A stretch of DNA of 59,051 nucleotides from an uncultured Flavobacteriales bacterium (GCA_937901255.1 CALCHN010000073.1:1-59051), one strand, 5' to 3'. Shown: positions 26,009-35,712, numbered from the stretch's first letter. Numbers and translations: made by a program. The notes: a model not told the origin generated them from the sequence alone.

Positions 26009-26044
26009 CACCTCCAAAAAAGAAACGTTTTTTTTGACACCAAA

Positions 26045-26119
26045 CGGGGTGTAGCGTAGCCCGGTTATCGCGCCTGCTTTGGGAGCAGGAGGTCGCAGGT
26101 TCGAATCCTGCCACCCCGA
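26045..26119 (+). tRNA. tRNA-Pro (anticodon TGG)
   Basis: The cloverleaf has acceptor CGGGGTG (26045-26051) with CACCCCG (26112-26118) and discriminator A. The anticodon stem CCTGC/GCAGG encloses the loop TTTGGGA, giving TGG at 26080-26082. The T arm contains GGTTCGAATCC. The 3' CCA is not encoded. Confidence 0.97.
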
Positions 26120-26121
26120 CT

Positions 26122-26147
26122 AAAAAAGGCTTAAGTGCCTTTTTTAA
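26122..26147 (+). terminator. Short hairpin after tRNA-Pro
   Basis: AAAAAAGGC-TTAAGT-GCCTTTTTT is a small A/T-closed hairpin ending in a T run, between the two tRNA genes. Confidence 0.65.
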
Positions 26148-26157
26148 TTTATGGAAA

Positions 26158-26231
26158 GGTCGCGTAGCTCAGCTGGATAGAGCATCTGCCTTCTAAGCAG
26201 ACGGTCAAAGGTTCGAATCCTTTCGCGATCA
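26158..26231 (+). tRNA. tRNA-Arg (anticodon TCT)
   Basis: Acceptor GGTCGCG (26158-26164) pairs with CGCGATC (26224-26230), with one G-T pair. The anticodon stem TCTGC/GCAGA holds the loop CTTCTAA, giving TCT at 26192-26194. The T arm is AAGGTTCGAATCCTT. CCA is not encoded. Confidence 0.97.
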
Positions 26232-26236
26232 CAATG

Positions 26237-26269
26237 AAAAAGAGGTATCCAAAAGATACCTCTTTTTTT
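26237..26269 (+). terminator. Terminator after tRNA-Arg
   Basis: AGAGGTATC (26241-26249) pairs with GATACCTCT (26255-26263) and is followed by T7. It closes the two-tRNA unit. Confidence 0.92.
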
Positions 26270-26324
26270 ATTTAATACAACTAAGAAAAACGTATTTTTG
26301 ATTGATTCCTAAACTCTCTTTTAA

Positions 26325-27020
26325 ATGAGCAAACAATACGAACATATTTTTTTCGATTTAGACAGAACACTGTGGCATTTTGATGAAAACTCTAAAAATG
26401 TGCTGAATGAAATCTTTGTGAAATTTGAGTTAGCTCGTTTTATCAGTAATGTTGATGAGTTTATTAAGTCCTATGAAATCATTAATGATAATCTTTGGCG
26501 ACAATACAGTAAAAGCAGAATAGATAAAGAAAAACTTCGCTCAGAAAGATTTTATCAAACGCTACTTAAATATGGTGTAGATGAAAATGATATTGCCATA
26601 CAAATAGGCGATTATTATATTAACCATTCTCCACAACAAACCGCTTTATTGCCACATACTATTGAAACCTTAGATTATTTAAAAAATAAATACGAATTAC
26701 ATATTATTACCAATGGCTTTGAAGAGGTTCAGCTAATTAAACTCAGTAAATCTGGTATAATGGATTACTTTAATCAGCTTGTATTTTCTGAGAAAGTAGG
26801 CGTGAAAAAACCACATCCGCTAATTTTTAAAAAAGCCATTAAAAATGCCAATGCGCATGTTAGCAATTCCATAATGATAGGGGATGATTATTATGCCGAT
26901 ATTTATGGAGCTACAAGAGCTGGCATGGATAGTATTTATTTTAACTTTAACAATCGTCCACACCAACACAAGGTTAATAATGAAATTAATTGCTTAAGCG
27001 AGTTGACTGGTTTGCTTTAA
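26325..27020 (+). CDS. HAD hydrolase, YjjG-like nucleotidase
   Basis: A 231-residue HAD-superfamily phosphatase close to YjjG (pyrimidine 5'-nucleotidase on non-canonical nucleotides). Motif I is IFFDLDRTLWHFDENS with both Asp, motif II lies in LHIITNGFEEVQLIKL, motif III Lys is in EKVGVKKPHPLIF, and motif IV is SIMIGDDYYADIYGA. The helical cap (residues 18-90) is of C1 type. It is a lone gene between the tRNAs and ClpC. The substrate is inferred from family resemblance. Confidence 0.88.
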   Translation: MSKQYEHIFFDLDRTLWHFDENSKNVLNEIFVKFELARFISNVDEFIKSYEIINDNLWRQYSKSRIDKEKLRSERFYQTLLKYGVDENDIAIQIGDYYINHSPQQTALLPHTIETLDYLKNKYELHIITNGFEEVQLIKLSKSGIMDYFNQLVFSEKVGVKKPHPLIFKKAIKNANAHVSNSIMIGDDYYADIYGATRAGMDSIYFNFNNRPHQHKVNNEINCLSELTGLL

Positions 27021-27028
27021 AATTGATA

Positions 27029-27071
27029 CAAAAAAACCATTAAATAAGTGCTTAACTTACTTAATGGTTTT
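27029..27071. terminator. Bidirectional terminator between the HAD gene and clpC
   Basis: AAAACCATTAA and TTAATGGTTTT form the outer stem, and inner AAGT/ACTT pairs extend it around a short loop, with A/T runs on both sides. It serves two converging genes. Confidence 0.85.
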
Positions 27072-27091
27072 CAATAAACTGTTTACTGTTG

Positions 27092-29656
27092 TTATTTTTC
27101 AACGTCTTTTTCTGAGCTGGTATCTGCTTTTTTAGGTTTTTCCTTTACAACAGTCATTACTAATTCTTTAGTAACACTATCCAATTCTATTTTAATGGTA
27201 TCTCCTTCTTTAATTTTTGATTGAATGATTTCTTCAGCCAACGGATCTTCCAAGTATTTTTGGATAGCTCTTTTTAAAGGTCTTGCTCCGTAAGCAGCAT
27301 CATAACCTTTATCGGCAATAAAATCTTTCGCATCATTAGCCAAATCAATTTTATATCCTAAGCCTTCAATACGTTTGTATAAGCTTTCTAATTCAATATC
27401 AATAATTTTGAAAATATCATCTTTTGATAACGAATTGAACATTACCACATCATCAATTCTATTAAGGAATTCAGGAGCAAACGCTTTTTTCAAAGCATTT
27501 TGAATTACACTTGCCGAATGTTCATCAGAACTTTCTTTTTTAGCTGAAGTAGCAAAACCAACTCCCTGACCAAAATCTTTTAACTGACGAGCTCCAATAT
27601 TGGATGTCATTATAATAATGGTATTTTTAAAATTGATTTTTCTGCCTAAGCTATCGGTTAAAATACCATCATCCAACGCTTGTAACAATAAATTGAATAC
27701 ATCTGGATGAGCTTTTTCAATTTCATCAAGCAATACAATAGAGTAGGGCTTTCTTCTTACTTTTTCAGTAAGCTGACCACCTTCTTCGTAACCAACATAT
27801 CCCGGAGGAGCACCAACCAAACGAGAAACAGCAAATTTTTCCATGTATTCACTCATATCAATTCTAATAAGTGCATCTTCACTATCGAATAAATACTTGG
27901 CCAATACTTTAGCCAATTGAGTTTTACCAACTCCTGTAGGTCCTAAAAAGATAAAACTTCCAATAGGTTTGTTTGGGTCTTTTAATCCGGCTCTGTTTCT
28001 TTGTATCGCTTTAACTACTTTTTTAATAGCATCATTTTGACCGATAACCTTATCGTGAATTTCATCAAACATTTTAAACAAACGATCGCCTTCTGCTTGG
28101 GCAACACGCTGAACAGGAATTCCTGACATCATAGAAACCACTTCAGCAACACTTTCTTCAGAAACGGTTTCTTTGTTGTTTTTAGTTTCTTCTTCCCATG
28201 CTGTTTTAGCATCATCTAATTCTTTTAAAAGCGTTCTTTCGGTATCTCTTAGTTGAGCAGCTTCTTCGTACTTCTGGCTTTTTACCACATGACTTTTCTT
28301 TGCCTTTATTTCATCAATTTTTTTCTCAATTTCTATGATGTTTTTAGGCACTTTAATATTGGTAATATGTACACGAGAGCCGGCTTCATCTAATGCATCA
28401 ATAGCTTTGTCAGGTAAATGTCTATCAGTAATATACCTATCAGTTAAGGTTACACAAGCTTTTAATGCTTCTTCAGTATAAATAACATTATGATGATCTT
28501 CGTATTTATCTTTAATATTATTAAGAATTTGAATGGTTTCTTCTACTGTAGCAGGGTCGATTACTACTTTTTGGAATCTTCTTTCTAAGGCACCATCTTT
28601 CTCTATATATTGTCTGTATTCATCAAGAGTAGTTGCACCAATACATTGAAGCTCTCCTCTTGCTAAGGCAGGTTTAAACATGTTAGAAGCATCTAACGAA
28701 CCTGTAGCTCCTCCAGCTCCAATAATAGTATGAATTTCGTCAATAAATAGAATGATGTCTGGAGATTTCTCCAATTCATTCATTACGGCTTTCATACGTT
28801 CTTCAAACTGTCCTCTGTATTTTGTTCCTGCTACCAAAGAAGCTAAATCTAAGGTTACAATTCTTTTATTGAACAATACCCTCGATACTTTCTTCTGAAC
28901 AATACGCAAGGCTAAACCTTCTGCAATAGCAGATTTACCTACACCTGGTTCTCCAATTAAAATAGGATTGTTCTTTTTTCTTCTACTTAAGATTTGAGAA
29001 ACACGCTCTATTTCTTTTTCACGACCAACAATAGGGTCTAACTTACCATCTTCGGCATATTTGGTTAAATCTCTACCAAAATTATCTAATACAGGTGTTT
29101 TAGATTTGCTTTCCGATCCTTTTGAAGGACCTCCGCCTCCGCCCATAAAACCTTTTCCACTGTCATCATCGTCATCAGATGAAGCTCCCGGAAATTCTGA
29201 TTTTGGGTTAAAATCTTCTGACGAGTTTAATATCATAATTTCTTCTTTTACTTTATCGTAATTAACATCAAATTGCTGTAAGGTTTGTGTAGCAACATTA
29301 TCTTGGTCTTTTAAGATAGACAACAACAAATGTTCTGTACCAATTACATTACTTTTAAACAATTTGGCTTCTAAATAAGTTATTTTTAATACTTTTTCGG
29401 CTTGTTTTACTAGTGGAATATTTAATAATTGACTTGGAATTCCAGAACCTGTCTTAGTAGAAAGTTCAATTTGAGCCCTTAAATCTTTCGGATTTATTCC
29501 TAATGACTCAAGAATTTTTACTGCCAATCCATTACCTTCACGTATAATTCCTAATAAGAGATGTTCAACTCCAATGTAGTCGTGCCCTAGTCTTAAGGCT
29601 TCTTCTTTACTGTAAGAAATTACATCTTTAACTTTTGATGAGAAATTTGCATCCAT
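27092..29656 (-). CDS. clpC: ATP-dependent Clp protease ATPase ClpC
   Basis: An 854-residue AAA+ unfoldase of the ClpC class. There are two ClpN repeats at residues 1-150 (EALRLGHDYIGVEHLLLGII). The first ATPase domain has GEPGVGKSAIAEGLA and ILFIDEIHTIIGAG. A coiled-coil middle region carries a UVR-like motif (VKSQKYEEAAQLRD). The second ATPase domain has GPTGVGKTQLAKVLA, IVLLDEIEKAHPDVF, and a C-terminal domain D2-small. A ClpP-docking loop is expected in the second ring. A Gly-Ser and Asp-rich linker (about 155-195: SSDDDDDSGKGFMGGGGG) between the N domain and the first ring is unusually long. It acts in protein quality control. Confidence 0.96.
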   Translation of the reverse strand: MDANFSSKVKDVISYSKEEALRLGHDYIGVEHLLLGIIREGNGLAVKILESLGINPKDLRAQIELSTKTGSGIPSQLLNIPLVKQAEKVLKITYLEAKLFKSNVIGTEHLLLSILKDQDNVATQTLQQFDVNYDKVKEEIMILNSSEDFNPKSEFPGASSDDDDDSGKGFMGGGGGPSKGSESKSKTPVLDNFGRDLTKYAEDGKLDPIVGREKEIERVSQILSRRKKNNPILIGEPGVGKSAIAEGLALRIVQKKVSRVLFNKRIVTLDLASLVAGTKYRGQFEERMKAVMNELEKSPDIILFIDEIHTIIGAGGATGSLDASNMFKPALARGELQCIGATTLDEYRQYIEKDGALERRFQKVVIDPATVEETIQILNNIKDKYEDHHNVIYTEEALKACVTLTDRYITDRHLPDKAIDALDEAGSRVHITNIKVPKNIIEIEKKIDEIKAKKSHVVKSQKYEEAAQLRDTERTLLKELDDAKTAWEEETKNNKETVSEESVAEVVSMMSGIPVQRVAQAEGDRLFKMFDEIHDKVIGQNDAIKKVVKAIQRNRAGLKDPNKPIGSFIFLGPTGVGKTQLAKVLAKYLFDSEDALIRIDMSEYMEKFAVSRLVGAPPGYVGYEEGGQLTEKVRRKPYSIVLLDEIEKAHPDVFNLLLQALDDGILTDSLGRKINFKNTIIIMTSNIGARQLKDFGQGVGFATSAKKESSDEHSASVIQNALKKAFAPEFLNRIDDVVMFNSLSKDDIFKIIDIELESLYKRIEGLGYKIDLANDAKDFIADKGYDAAYGARPLKRAIQKYLEDPLAEEIIQSKIKEGDTIKIELDSVTKELVMTVVKEKPKKADTSSEKDVEK

Positions 29657-29792
29657 AAACTTTCTGTTATATTTTACACCCTAAAATTAGGATTATTTCA
29701 AGTAAGTCAAAAATAAATATATACTAATATGTATTAAAAATATATAACGTGTCTTTTTCAACAGAATTTTGTTAGTAAATAACCCCTAAAAA

Positions 29793-29825
29793 TTTGTCTT
29801 TAAAAAAGGCTTATTAGTACTTTCG
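29793..29825 (+). promoter_or_regulatory. Likely gyrA promoter
   Basis: TTTG at 29793-29796 is separated by 21 bp from TACTTTCG at 29818-29825, one base off TAnnTTTG. The start codon is 39 bp further on. Confidence 0.55.
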
Positions 29826-29864
29826 GGAGTTCAAAAAATCAGTACTAATTAAAATGTAAATTAC

Positions 29865-32414
29865 ATGACAGAAGGCGAAAAAATTATTCCGATTAATATA
29901 GAGAAAGAAATGAAATCTGCTTACATTGATTATTCAATGTCGGTTATTGTATCTAGAGCTCTTCCTGATGTGAGAGATGGTTTAAAACCTGTTCACAGAA
30001 GAATTCTATTTGGAATGATGGAATTAGGAGTAAAATCTAACAGTACCTATAAAAAATCTGCTAGAATTGTAGGTGAGGTACTTGGTAAGTATCACCCTCA
30101 TGGTGATACTGCTGTTTACGACTCCATGGTGCGTATGGCTCAAGAATGGTCGTTACGTTATAGATTGGTTGATGGACAAGGTAACTTCGGGTCTGTTGAT
30201 GGTGATAGCCCCGCTGCCATGCGTTACACAGAAGCTAGATTGCAAAAAATAGCTGAAGAAATGCTAGGCGATATCGATAAAGAAACTGTTGATTTTAGTT
30301 TAAACTTTGATGACTCTCTTGAGGAACCTACTGTTTTACCAACAAGAATCCCTGCTTTATTATTAAATGGAGCTTCTGGTATTGCTGTAGGTATGGCAAC
30401 CAACATGGCTCCTCACAACCTTACAGAAGTGGTTGATGGTATAGTTGCTTATATTGATAACAGAGAAATTGATATCGATGGCTTAATGGAACACATAAAA
30501 GCTCCTGATTTTCCTACAGGGGGGATTATTTATGGTTACCAAGGAGTAAAAGATGCTTTCCATACAGGTAAAGGACGTATTGTTATGCGTGCTAAAACCG
30601 AATTAGAAGAAACAGACTCAGGAAGGTTTAGAATTATTGTAAACGAAATTCCTTACCAAGTTAACAAAGCAGACATGATTAAGAAAACTGCTGATTTGGT
30701 AAACGAAAAGAAAATTGATGGCATATCTGACATTAGAGATGAGTCGGATAGAAATGGAATGAGAATTGTGTATGAGCTTAAAAGAGAAGCTATTCCGAAT
30801 GTTGTTTTGAACAATTTGTTTAAACAAACAGGCTTGCAAACATCTTTCAGTGTAAACAACATTGCATTAGTAAAAGGCAGACCTGTTGTGTTAAACTTAA
30901 AAGATATTATTGTTGAGTTTGTTGAGTTCAGACATGAAGTAGTAGTAAGAAGAACTACTTACGAATTAAGAAAAGCAGAAGAAAGAGCTCATATATTAGA
31001 AGGGTTAATTATTGCTTCAGATAATATTGATGAAGTAATTAAAATAATTAGAGCATCTTCTAGTCCTGACGAAGCTAGAGATAAATTAATGGAACGCTTT
31101 AAATTATCTGATATTCAGTCTAGAGCTATCGTAGAAATGAGGTTACGTCAGTTAACCGGACTAGAGCAAGATAAATTAAGATCTGAATACGAAAGTATTA
31201 TGGCGTTAATTACAGATTTAAAAGACATTTTAGCTAACGAAGACAGAAGAATGCAAATCATTAAAGATGAATTGTTAGAAGTAAAAGCTAAATATGGCGA
31301 TGAAAGAAGAAGTTTAATAGAATATGCTGGAGGTGACTTCAGTATTGAAGATATGATTCCTGATGAAACAGTTGTAGTTACTATTTCTCACTTGGGATAT
31401 ATTAAAAGAACATCTTTATCTGAATACAAATTACAAAATAGAGGAGGAGTAGGAGCTAAAGGTTCTGCTACTAGAGATGAAGATTTCTTGGAAAACTTAT
31501 TTGTAGCTACCACACATAATTACCTATTAGTATTTACCGAAAAAGGTAAATGTTATTGGATGCGTGTATTTGAAATTCCTGAAGGAACAAAACAATCTAA
31601 AGGTAGAGCCATTCAAAACTTAATAAACATTGAAACTGATGATAAAGTTTTGGCTTACATCAATGTAAAAGATTTGAAAGATGAAGAGTACATTAATAAC
31701 AACTTTATTATTATGTGTACTGAAAAAGGAGTGGTTAAGAAAACTACTTTAGAAGCTTACTCTAGACCAAGAGTAAATGGAATAAACGCAATTACTGTTA
31801 GAGAAGGAGATAGATTGTTAGAAGCTAAACTTACTTCTGGCGAAGATGAGATTTTATTAGCACTTAAATCTGGTAAAGCCATTCGTTTTAATGAATCTAC
31901 TACCAGACCAATGGGTAGAAATGCATCTGGGGTTAGAGGTATTAGATTAGCTAACGAAAAAGATGCTGTAATTGGTATGATTGCTATAAATGATAAGAGT
32001 AGAAACATCTTGGTAGTTTCTGAAAATGGATATGGAAAACGTTCTGAATTAGAAGATTACAGAGTAACTAATAGAGGCGGTAAAGGAGTAAAAACCATTA
32101 ACATTACAGATAAAACGGGTGAACTTATTGCTATAAAAGATGTGTCTGATAATGATGATTTAATGATTATCAATAAATCTGGACTAGTGATTCGTTTGGC
32201 AGTTGAATCGTTAAGAGTAATGGGTAGAGCAACTCAAGGAGTTAGACTGATTAACTTAAAAGGAAACGATAGTATTGCTGCGGTTGCAAAAGTTGAAAAA
32301 TCTGATGATGAGGATGAAGTGATAATCAATGAAATAGAAAATCCAGATATGCCAATGAATGATGATGAAGCTGACAATGGCAAGGATGTTGATATTTCTA
32401 ACGATGAAGAATAA
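29865..32414 (+). CDS. gyrA: DNA gyrase subunit A
   Basis: An 849-residue type IIA topoisomerase subunit that cuts and rejoins DNA during negative supercoiling. The winged-helix domain starts with VSRALPDVRDGLKPVHRR. The catalytic Tyr is in AAMRYTEARL. The quinolone-resistance region reads YHPHGDTAVYDSMVRMAQ, so Thr stands where E. coli has Ser83 and Asp87 is kept. The C-terminal beta-pinwheel (about residues 520-810) contains YRVTNRGGKGVKT, a variant of the GyrA box QRRGGKG, which identifies it as GyrA rather than ParC. The acidic tail is typical. The TPR gene 29 bp downstream may be cotranscribed. Confidence 0.97.
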   Translation: MTEGEKIIPINIEKEMKSAYIDYSMSVIVSRALPDVRDGLKPVHRRILFGMMELGVKSNSTYKKSARIVGEVLGKYHPHGDTAVYDSMVRMAQEWSLRYRLVDGQGNFGSVDGDSPAAMRYTEARLQKIAEEMLGDIDKETVDFSLNFDDSLEEPTVLPTRIPALLLNGASGIAVGMATNMAPHNLTEVVDGIVAYIDNREIDIDGLMEHIKAPDFPTGGIIYGYQGVKDAFHTGKGRIVMRAKTELEETDSGRFRIIVNEIPYQVNKADMIKKTADLVNEKKIDGISDIRDESDRNGMRIVYELKREAIPNVVLNNLFKQTGLQTSFSVNNIALVKGRPVVLNLKDIIVEFVEFRHEVVVRRTTYELRKAEERAHILEGLIIASDNIDEVIKIIRASSSPDEARDKLMERFKLSDIQSRAIVEMRLRQLTGLEQDKLRSEYESIMALITDLKDILANEDRRMQIIKDELLEVKAKYGDERRSLIEYAGGDFSIEDMIPDETVVVTISHLGYIKRTSLSEYKLQNRGGVGAKGSATRDEDFLENLFVATTHNYLLVFTEKGKCYWMRVFEIPEGTKQSKGRAIQNLINIETDDKVLAYINVKDLKDEEYINNNFIIMCTEKGVVKKTTLEAYSRPRVNGINAITVREGDRLLEAKLTSGEDEILLALKSGKAIRFNESTTRPMGRNASGVRGIRLANEKDAVIGMIAINDKSRNILVVSENGYGKRSELEDYRVTNRGGKGVKTINITDKTGELIAIKDVSDNDDLMIINKSGLVIRLAVESLRVMGRATQGVRLINLKGNDSIAAVAKVEKSDDEDEVIINEIENPDMPMNDDEADNGKDVDISNDEE

Positions 32415-32443
32415 ATAAAAATTGAAAATTAAAATCTAAAAAA

Positions 32444-33715
32444 ATGAAAAAAATACTGATAACAGCTGCTGTAATTGTTGGGTCAACAGTAGTATTTGCT
32501 CAAAAAAACCAAGTACAAAGTGCTTACAATTATAGTAAAGCTTTTGATAGAAATGGAAAATGCTCTGAGCTACAAAATGGCTTAGAAGCCATTAATGCTG
32601 CTGTAGAAGATGAAACTACAAAAACTTGGGCAAAAACATGGATGTATAGAGGAAACCTTTACTATAGTGTGTTGTTACCAACAACCGATAAAAACTGTAA
32701 AGACCTTTATAAAGAAGCCTTAGATGAGGCTACTGATTCTTACTTAAAAGCGTTGGTACTAAACTTTGAAGATCCTGAGTTGAAAAAATTAGATTTAAAC
32801 AAAGAGGATGGAAGTGATGTAATGAAATTCTTTTCAGCTTTACAAAACAAAAGTAAAGTAGATGACGAATCTTACACAGGTTTAATTTTAGGAATGAGAA
32901 TGCCTGGTTTAGCAGGAGAATACGCTAATAAAGGAATAGAAAACTTCCAAGCTAAAGATTACAAAAAAGCACAAGAAAACTTTGGAAAATCTATGATGTT
33001 AAACCAACTTGCCGGAAAAATGGATACGGTAATGATGTTTAACACAGCATTAGCTTCTGAATATGCAGAAGATAATGAAGCAGCAAAACAATTGTATAAT
33101 GCTTTAATTCAATTAAAATACAATGTAGATGGTAACGGACCAAGTTTGTATCAGTCGCTTTCTAGAATTCACAAAAAAGAAGGTAATAACGAAAAATCGT
33201 TAGAAGTTTTACAAGCTGGAAGAAAAGCTTACCCAAACAATCAAGCATTAATATTTGAAGAAATTGATTATTTCTTACAAGCAGATAAAGCTCAAGAAGC
33301 ACTAACAAGCTTAAATACAGCTATTGAATTAGATGCTACCAATGCTTTTCTTTACTATGTTAGAGGAACTGTTCAAGAGAAATTAGAAAACAAAGACGCT
33401 GCTGTGTTAGATTATAAAAAATCATTAGAGTTAGACCCTGCACAACATGATGCTGCTTATAACCTAGGAGCTTACTACTTTAACAAAGGGGTGGATAAAA
33501 TTAATGAAGCAAACGAATTACCTTTAAGTCAGTCTAAAAAGTTTGAAGCAATGAAAGCTGAAGCTAAAAAAGATTTTGAAGCAGCTATTCCTTATGTAGA
33601 AATGGCAAACAAGGCTAAGCCAGAAGATGGCGATACAGCTTCTATGTTAATTAAGCTATACACTCAAGTAGGCGAGTACGAAAAAGCAAAAGAATTAAAA
33701 GCGAAATACCAATAA
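32444..33715 (+). CDS. Exported tetratricopeptide-repeat protein
   Basis: A 423-residue protein with a signal peptide (residues 1-19, ILITAAVIVGSTVVFAQ). TPR-like helices fill the mature part: YKKAQENFGKSMMLN, NAFLYYVRGTVQEKLENKDA, then HDAAYNLGAYYFNKGVDK and DTASMLIKLYTQVGEYEKAK. No enzymatic motif is present. A periplasmic scaffolding role is inferred. Its position behind gyrA, in the same direction with a 29-bp gap and a shared terminator, is seen in related genomes, but I know of no functional link. Confidence 0.85.
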   Translation: MKKILITAAVIVGSTVVFAQKNQVQSAYNYSKAFDRNGKCSELQNGLEAINAAVEDETTKTWAKTWMYRGNLYYSVLLPTTDKNCKDLYKEALDEATDSYLKALVLNFEDPELKKLDLNKEDGSDVMKFFSALQNKSKVDDESYTGLILGMRMPGLAGEYANKGIENFQAKDYKKAQENFGKSMMLNQLAGKMDTVMMFNTALASEYAEDNEAAKQLYNALIQLKYNVDGNGPSLYQSLSRIHKKEGNNEKSLEVLQAGRKAYPNNQALIFEEIDYFLQADKAQEALTSLNTAIELDATNAFLYYVRGTVQEKLENKDAAVLDYKKSLELDPAQHDAAYNLGAYYFNKGVDKINEANELPLSQSKKFEAMKAEAKKDFEAAIPYVEMANKAKPEDGDTASMLIKLYTQVGEYEKAKELKAKYQ

Positions 33716-33737
33716 GCTTTATTCAATTAAGTAATGC

Positions 33738-33775
33738 AAAAAAGAGGTTGTTTTATTAAAACAACCTCTTTTTTG
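33738..33775 (+). terminator. Terminator of the gyrA-TPR unit
   Basis: AAAAAAGAGGTTGTTTTA pairs with AAAACAACCTCTTTTTT around a two-base turn; the T tract follows at 33769-33774. Confidence 0.93.
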
Positions 33776-33904
33776 TTTTAGACAGCTCCTCCTAGAAGTA
33801 ACCAACCAAAAATCTTAATTAGCACTACAATAAGTTAAGAACATGCAGCTATTTGTTAAGTTAAGCTCTTTTTTATGTTAAAATTGTTTAATGCTTCAAA
33901 AATC

Positions 33905-33916
33905 TGATAAAAATCA
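33905..33916. promoter_or_regulatory. FNR/CRP-type site TGAT-N4-ATCA
   Basis: TGATAAAAATCA has both FNR half-site cores (consensus TTGAT-N4-ATCAA, lacking only the outermost bases). Its centre is about 43 bp before the start point expected from the -7 box at 33941-33948, the position of a class II activator. Confidence 0.6.
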
Positions 33917-33940
33917 TTTCTAATTATGCAATAAATAATG

Positions 33941-33948
33941 TACTTTTG
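33941..33948 (+). promoter_or_regulatory. -7 box for the universal stress protein pair
   Basis: TACTTTTG exactly matches TAnnTTTG. No good -33 TTTG lies at the right distance, which suits an activator-dependent promoter. Confidence 0.6.
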
Positions 33949-34001
33949 GTTGTATAATAAACAACTATCACATCTTAATTAAAAAACAATAATATAAACA
34001 C

Positions 34002-34823
34002 ATGAAAACAGTTCTTCTTCCAACAGATTTTTCTGCAAACTCTAAGAATGCAGTAAAATGGGCTTTAAATTTTTATCAAAACGAACAAGTAAAATTTGTT
34101 TTGATTCACTCTTATTTTTCGCCTCAATCAGGCTCTAGTGCAGTAGTTTCTATAAATGAAATTTTAAGAAAACAAGCAATAGAAGACTTAGATAAATATA
34201 AAAATGAGTTAGAAACTGCTTTTCCAAATAATAAAAATGAAATTGTTTTTAAAGAAGTATATGGTGATGTACTGTACGCAATAAAATCTATATCCGAAGA
34301 ACTTAATAATGTAGAAGTTGTTGTTGGTGCTAAAGGAATGAGTGCAATGGAAGAAATTTTTGTTGGAAGCAACACTTCGGCAGTTGTAAAAGAAGCTGAT
34401 GCTCCTGTTTACGTTATTCCCGAAAATGTGGTGTATAATGATGTTAAAAAAATTGCTTTAGCAATAGATTTTCAAGACAATTTGAATAATGAAACCCTTT
34501 TACCTTTAAAGGATGTATTGGTAAATAAAAAAGCTGAGTTACGTGTTTTTTATGTAGAAGATGAAGATGGAGCCATAGAAGAAGAACAACAAAATAGAGT
34601 AGTGGCTGATTTAGAATCAAAACTTAACCAAAAAATTGATGTGCTTAAAATAAATGAAGATGATTCTTTAAGTGCGGTACAGAAATTTATCCACACCCAT
34701 AAAATTGATTGTTTAGTAACGATAAATCGTAAAAAATCTTTCTTCGAGAGCCTTTTCCACAGAAGTTTTAGCAAACAAGTAGCACTACATACAGATACTC
34801 CATTATTAGTATTGCACGATTAA
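34002..34823 (+). CDS. Tandem-domain universal stress protein
   Basis: A 273-residue UspA protein with two domains. The first (1-140) is complete, with VLLPTDFSANSKNAVKWALN and the ATP-binding pattern G-x2-G-x9-G-S in GAKGMSAMEEIFVGSNTSA. The second (about 148-273) is degenerate and has lost the glycine motif, ending in FFESLFHRSFSKQ and PLLVLHD. Such proteins respond to starvation, oxygen or redox stress in the cytosol. It is followed at 28 bp by a paralogue, and an FNR-like site sits upstream of both. Confidence 0.9.
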   Translation: MKTVLLPTDFSANSKNAVKWALNFYQNEQVKFVLIHSYFSPQSGSSAVVSINEILRKQAIEDLDKYKNELETAFPNNKNEIVFKEVYGDVLYAIKSISEELNNVEVVVGAKGMSAMEEIFVGSNTSAVVKEADAPVYVIPENVVYNDVKKIALAIDFQDNLNNETLLPLKDVLVNKKAELRVFYVEDEDGAIEEEQQNRVVADLESKLNQKIDVLKINEDDSLSAVQKFIHTHKIDCLVTINRKKSFFESLFHRSFSKQVALHTDTPLLVLHD

Positions 34824-34851
34824 TAACTAATTTCTTAACACACAAATTTAT

Positions 34852-35685
34852 ATGATGACCATACTTTTACCTACCGACTTCTCTAAAAATGCTAAAAACG
34901 CCATTTTTTACGCAATAGAATTGTATAAAAATCAGGAAGTTAATTTTATATTAATGAATGCCTTTCATCCTACACATGATGATATGGCCAATAGTATTAC
35001 CGGTGGTTCATTAAATGATTTGTTAAGCAAAGCTTCTGAAAAACAATTACAAGACTTAATTGCAGAAATTAAATCAACACATCTACATAATAAAAACCAT
35101 TCGTTTAGCTTTAAATCTGCTTATGGAAGTTTAGTAGAAATTATAGATACTTTTGTAGATAAACATCCTATAGATTTAATAGTAATGGGAGCAAAAGGAA
35201 TGAGTGCTGTTGAAAAAATTGTATTTGGAAGTAATACTTATGCAGTTATTAAAGAAGTAGATTGTCCTGCCTTGGTTATTCCTGATAATGTAAACTTTAA
35301 CTCCATTTCAAACCTTAGTATTGCTACCGATTTTAATGAAATAAAAAACAAAAAGATATTTACTGCATTACAACCTATTATAAACGACTTTAAACCTGAA
35401 GTTACGCTATTTAATGTAACTGAAGAAATGAAAGCAGTTGGTGCTGCTGAAAAACAAGTAGCCCAATCTATTGCTAACATTCTTAATATAGAAACAATTG
35501 CAACCACTTATTTTAAGCATGAAGATGTAATTTTCGGAACTAAAGAATATATTAAACAACATAACACATCTATTATGGTGTTGGTAAATAAAAGAAGAAA
35601 CTTTTTTGAAGATTTGTTTCACATTAGCTTTACCAAACAAATTTCTTTTCATGCCGAAATTCCATTATTAATCTTACACGATTAA
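34852..35685 (+). CDS. Tandem-domain universal stress protein (paralogue)
   Basis: A 277-residue sister of the preceding gene, with the same two-domain plan. The first domain has ILLPTDFSKNAKNAIFYAIE and GAKGMSAVEKIVFGSNTYAV; the second is degenerate with FFEDLFHISFTKQ and PLLILHD at the end. The order and shared tails indicate a tandem duplication. It is expected to be expressed with its partner. Confidence 0.9.
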   Translation: MMTILLPTDFSKNAKNAIFYAIELYKNQEVNFILMNAFHPTHDDMANSITGGSLNDLLSKASEKQLQDLIAEIKSTHLHNKNHSFSFKSAYGSLVEIIDTFVDKHPIDLIVMGAKGMSAVEKIVFGSNTYAVIKEVDCPALVIPDNVNFNSISNLSIATDFNEIKNKKIFTALQPIINDFKPEVTLFNVTEEMKAVGAAEKQVAQSIANILNIETIATTYFKHEDVIFGTKEYIKQHNTSIMVLVNKRRNFFEDLFHISFTKQISFHAEIPLLILHD

Positions 35686-35712
35686 TTTTAAGCCAATTGT
35701 TGGCTGTAAATC

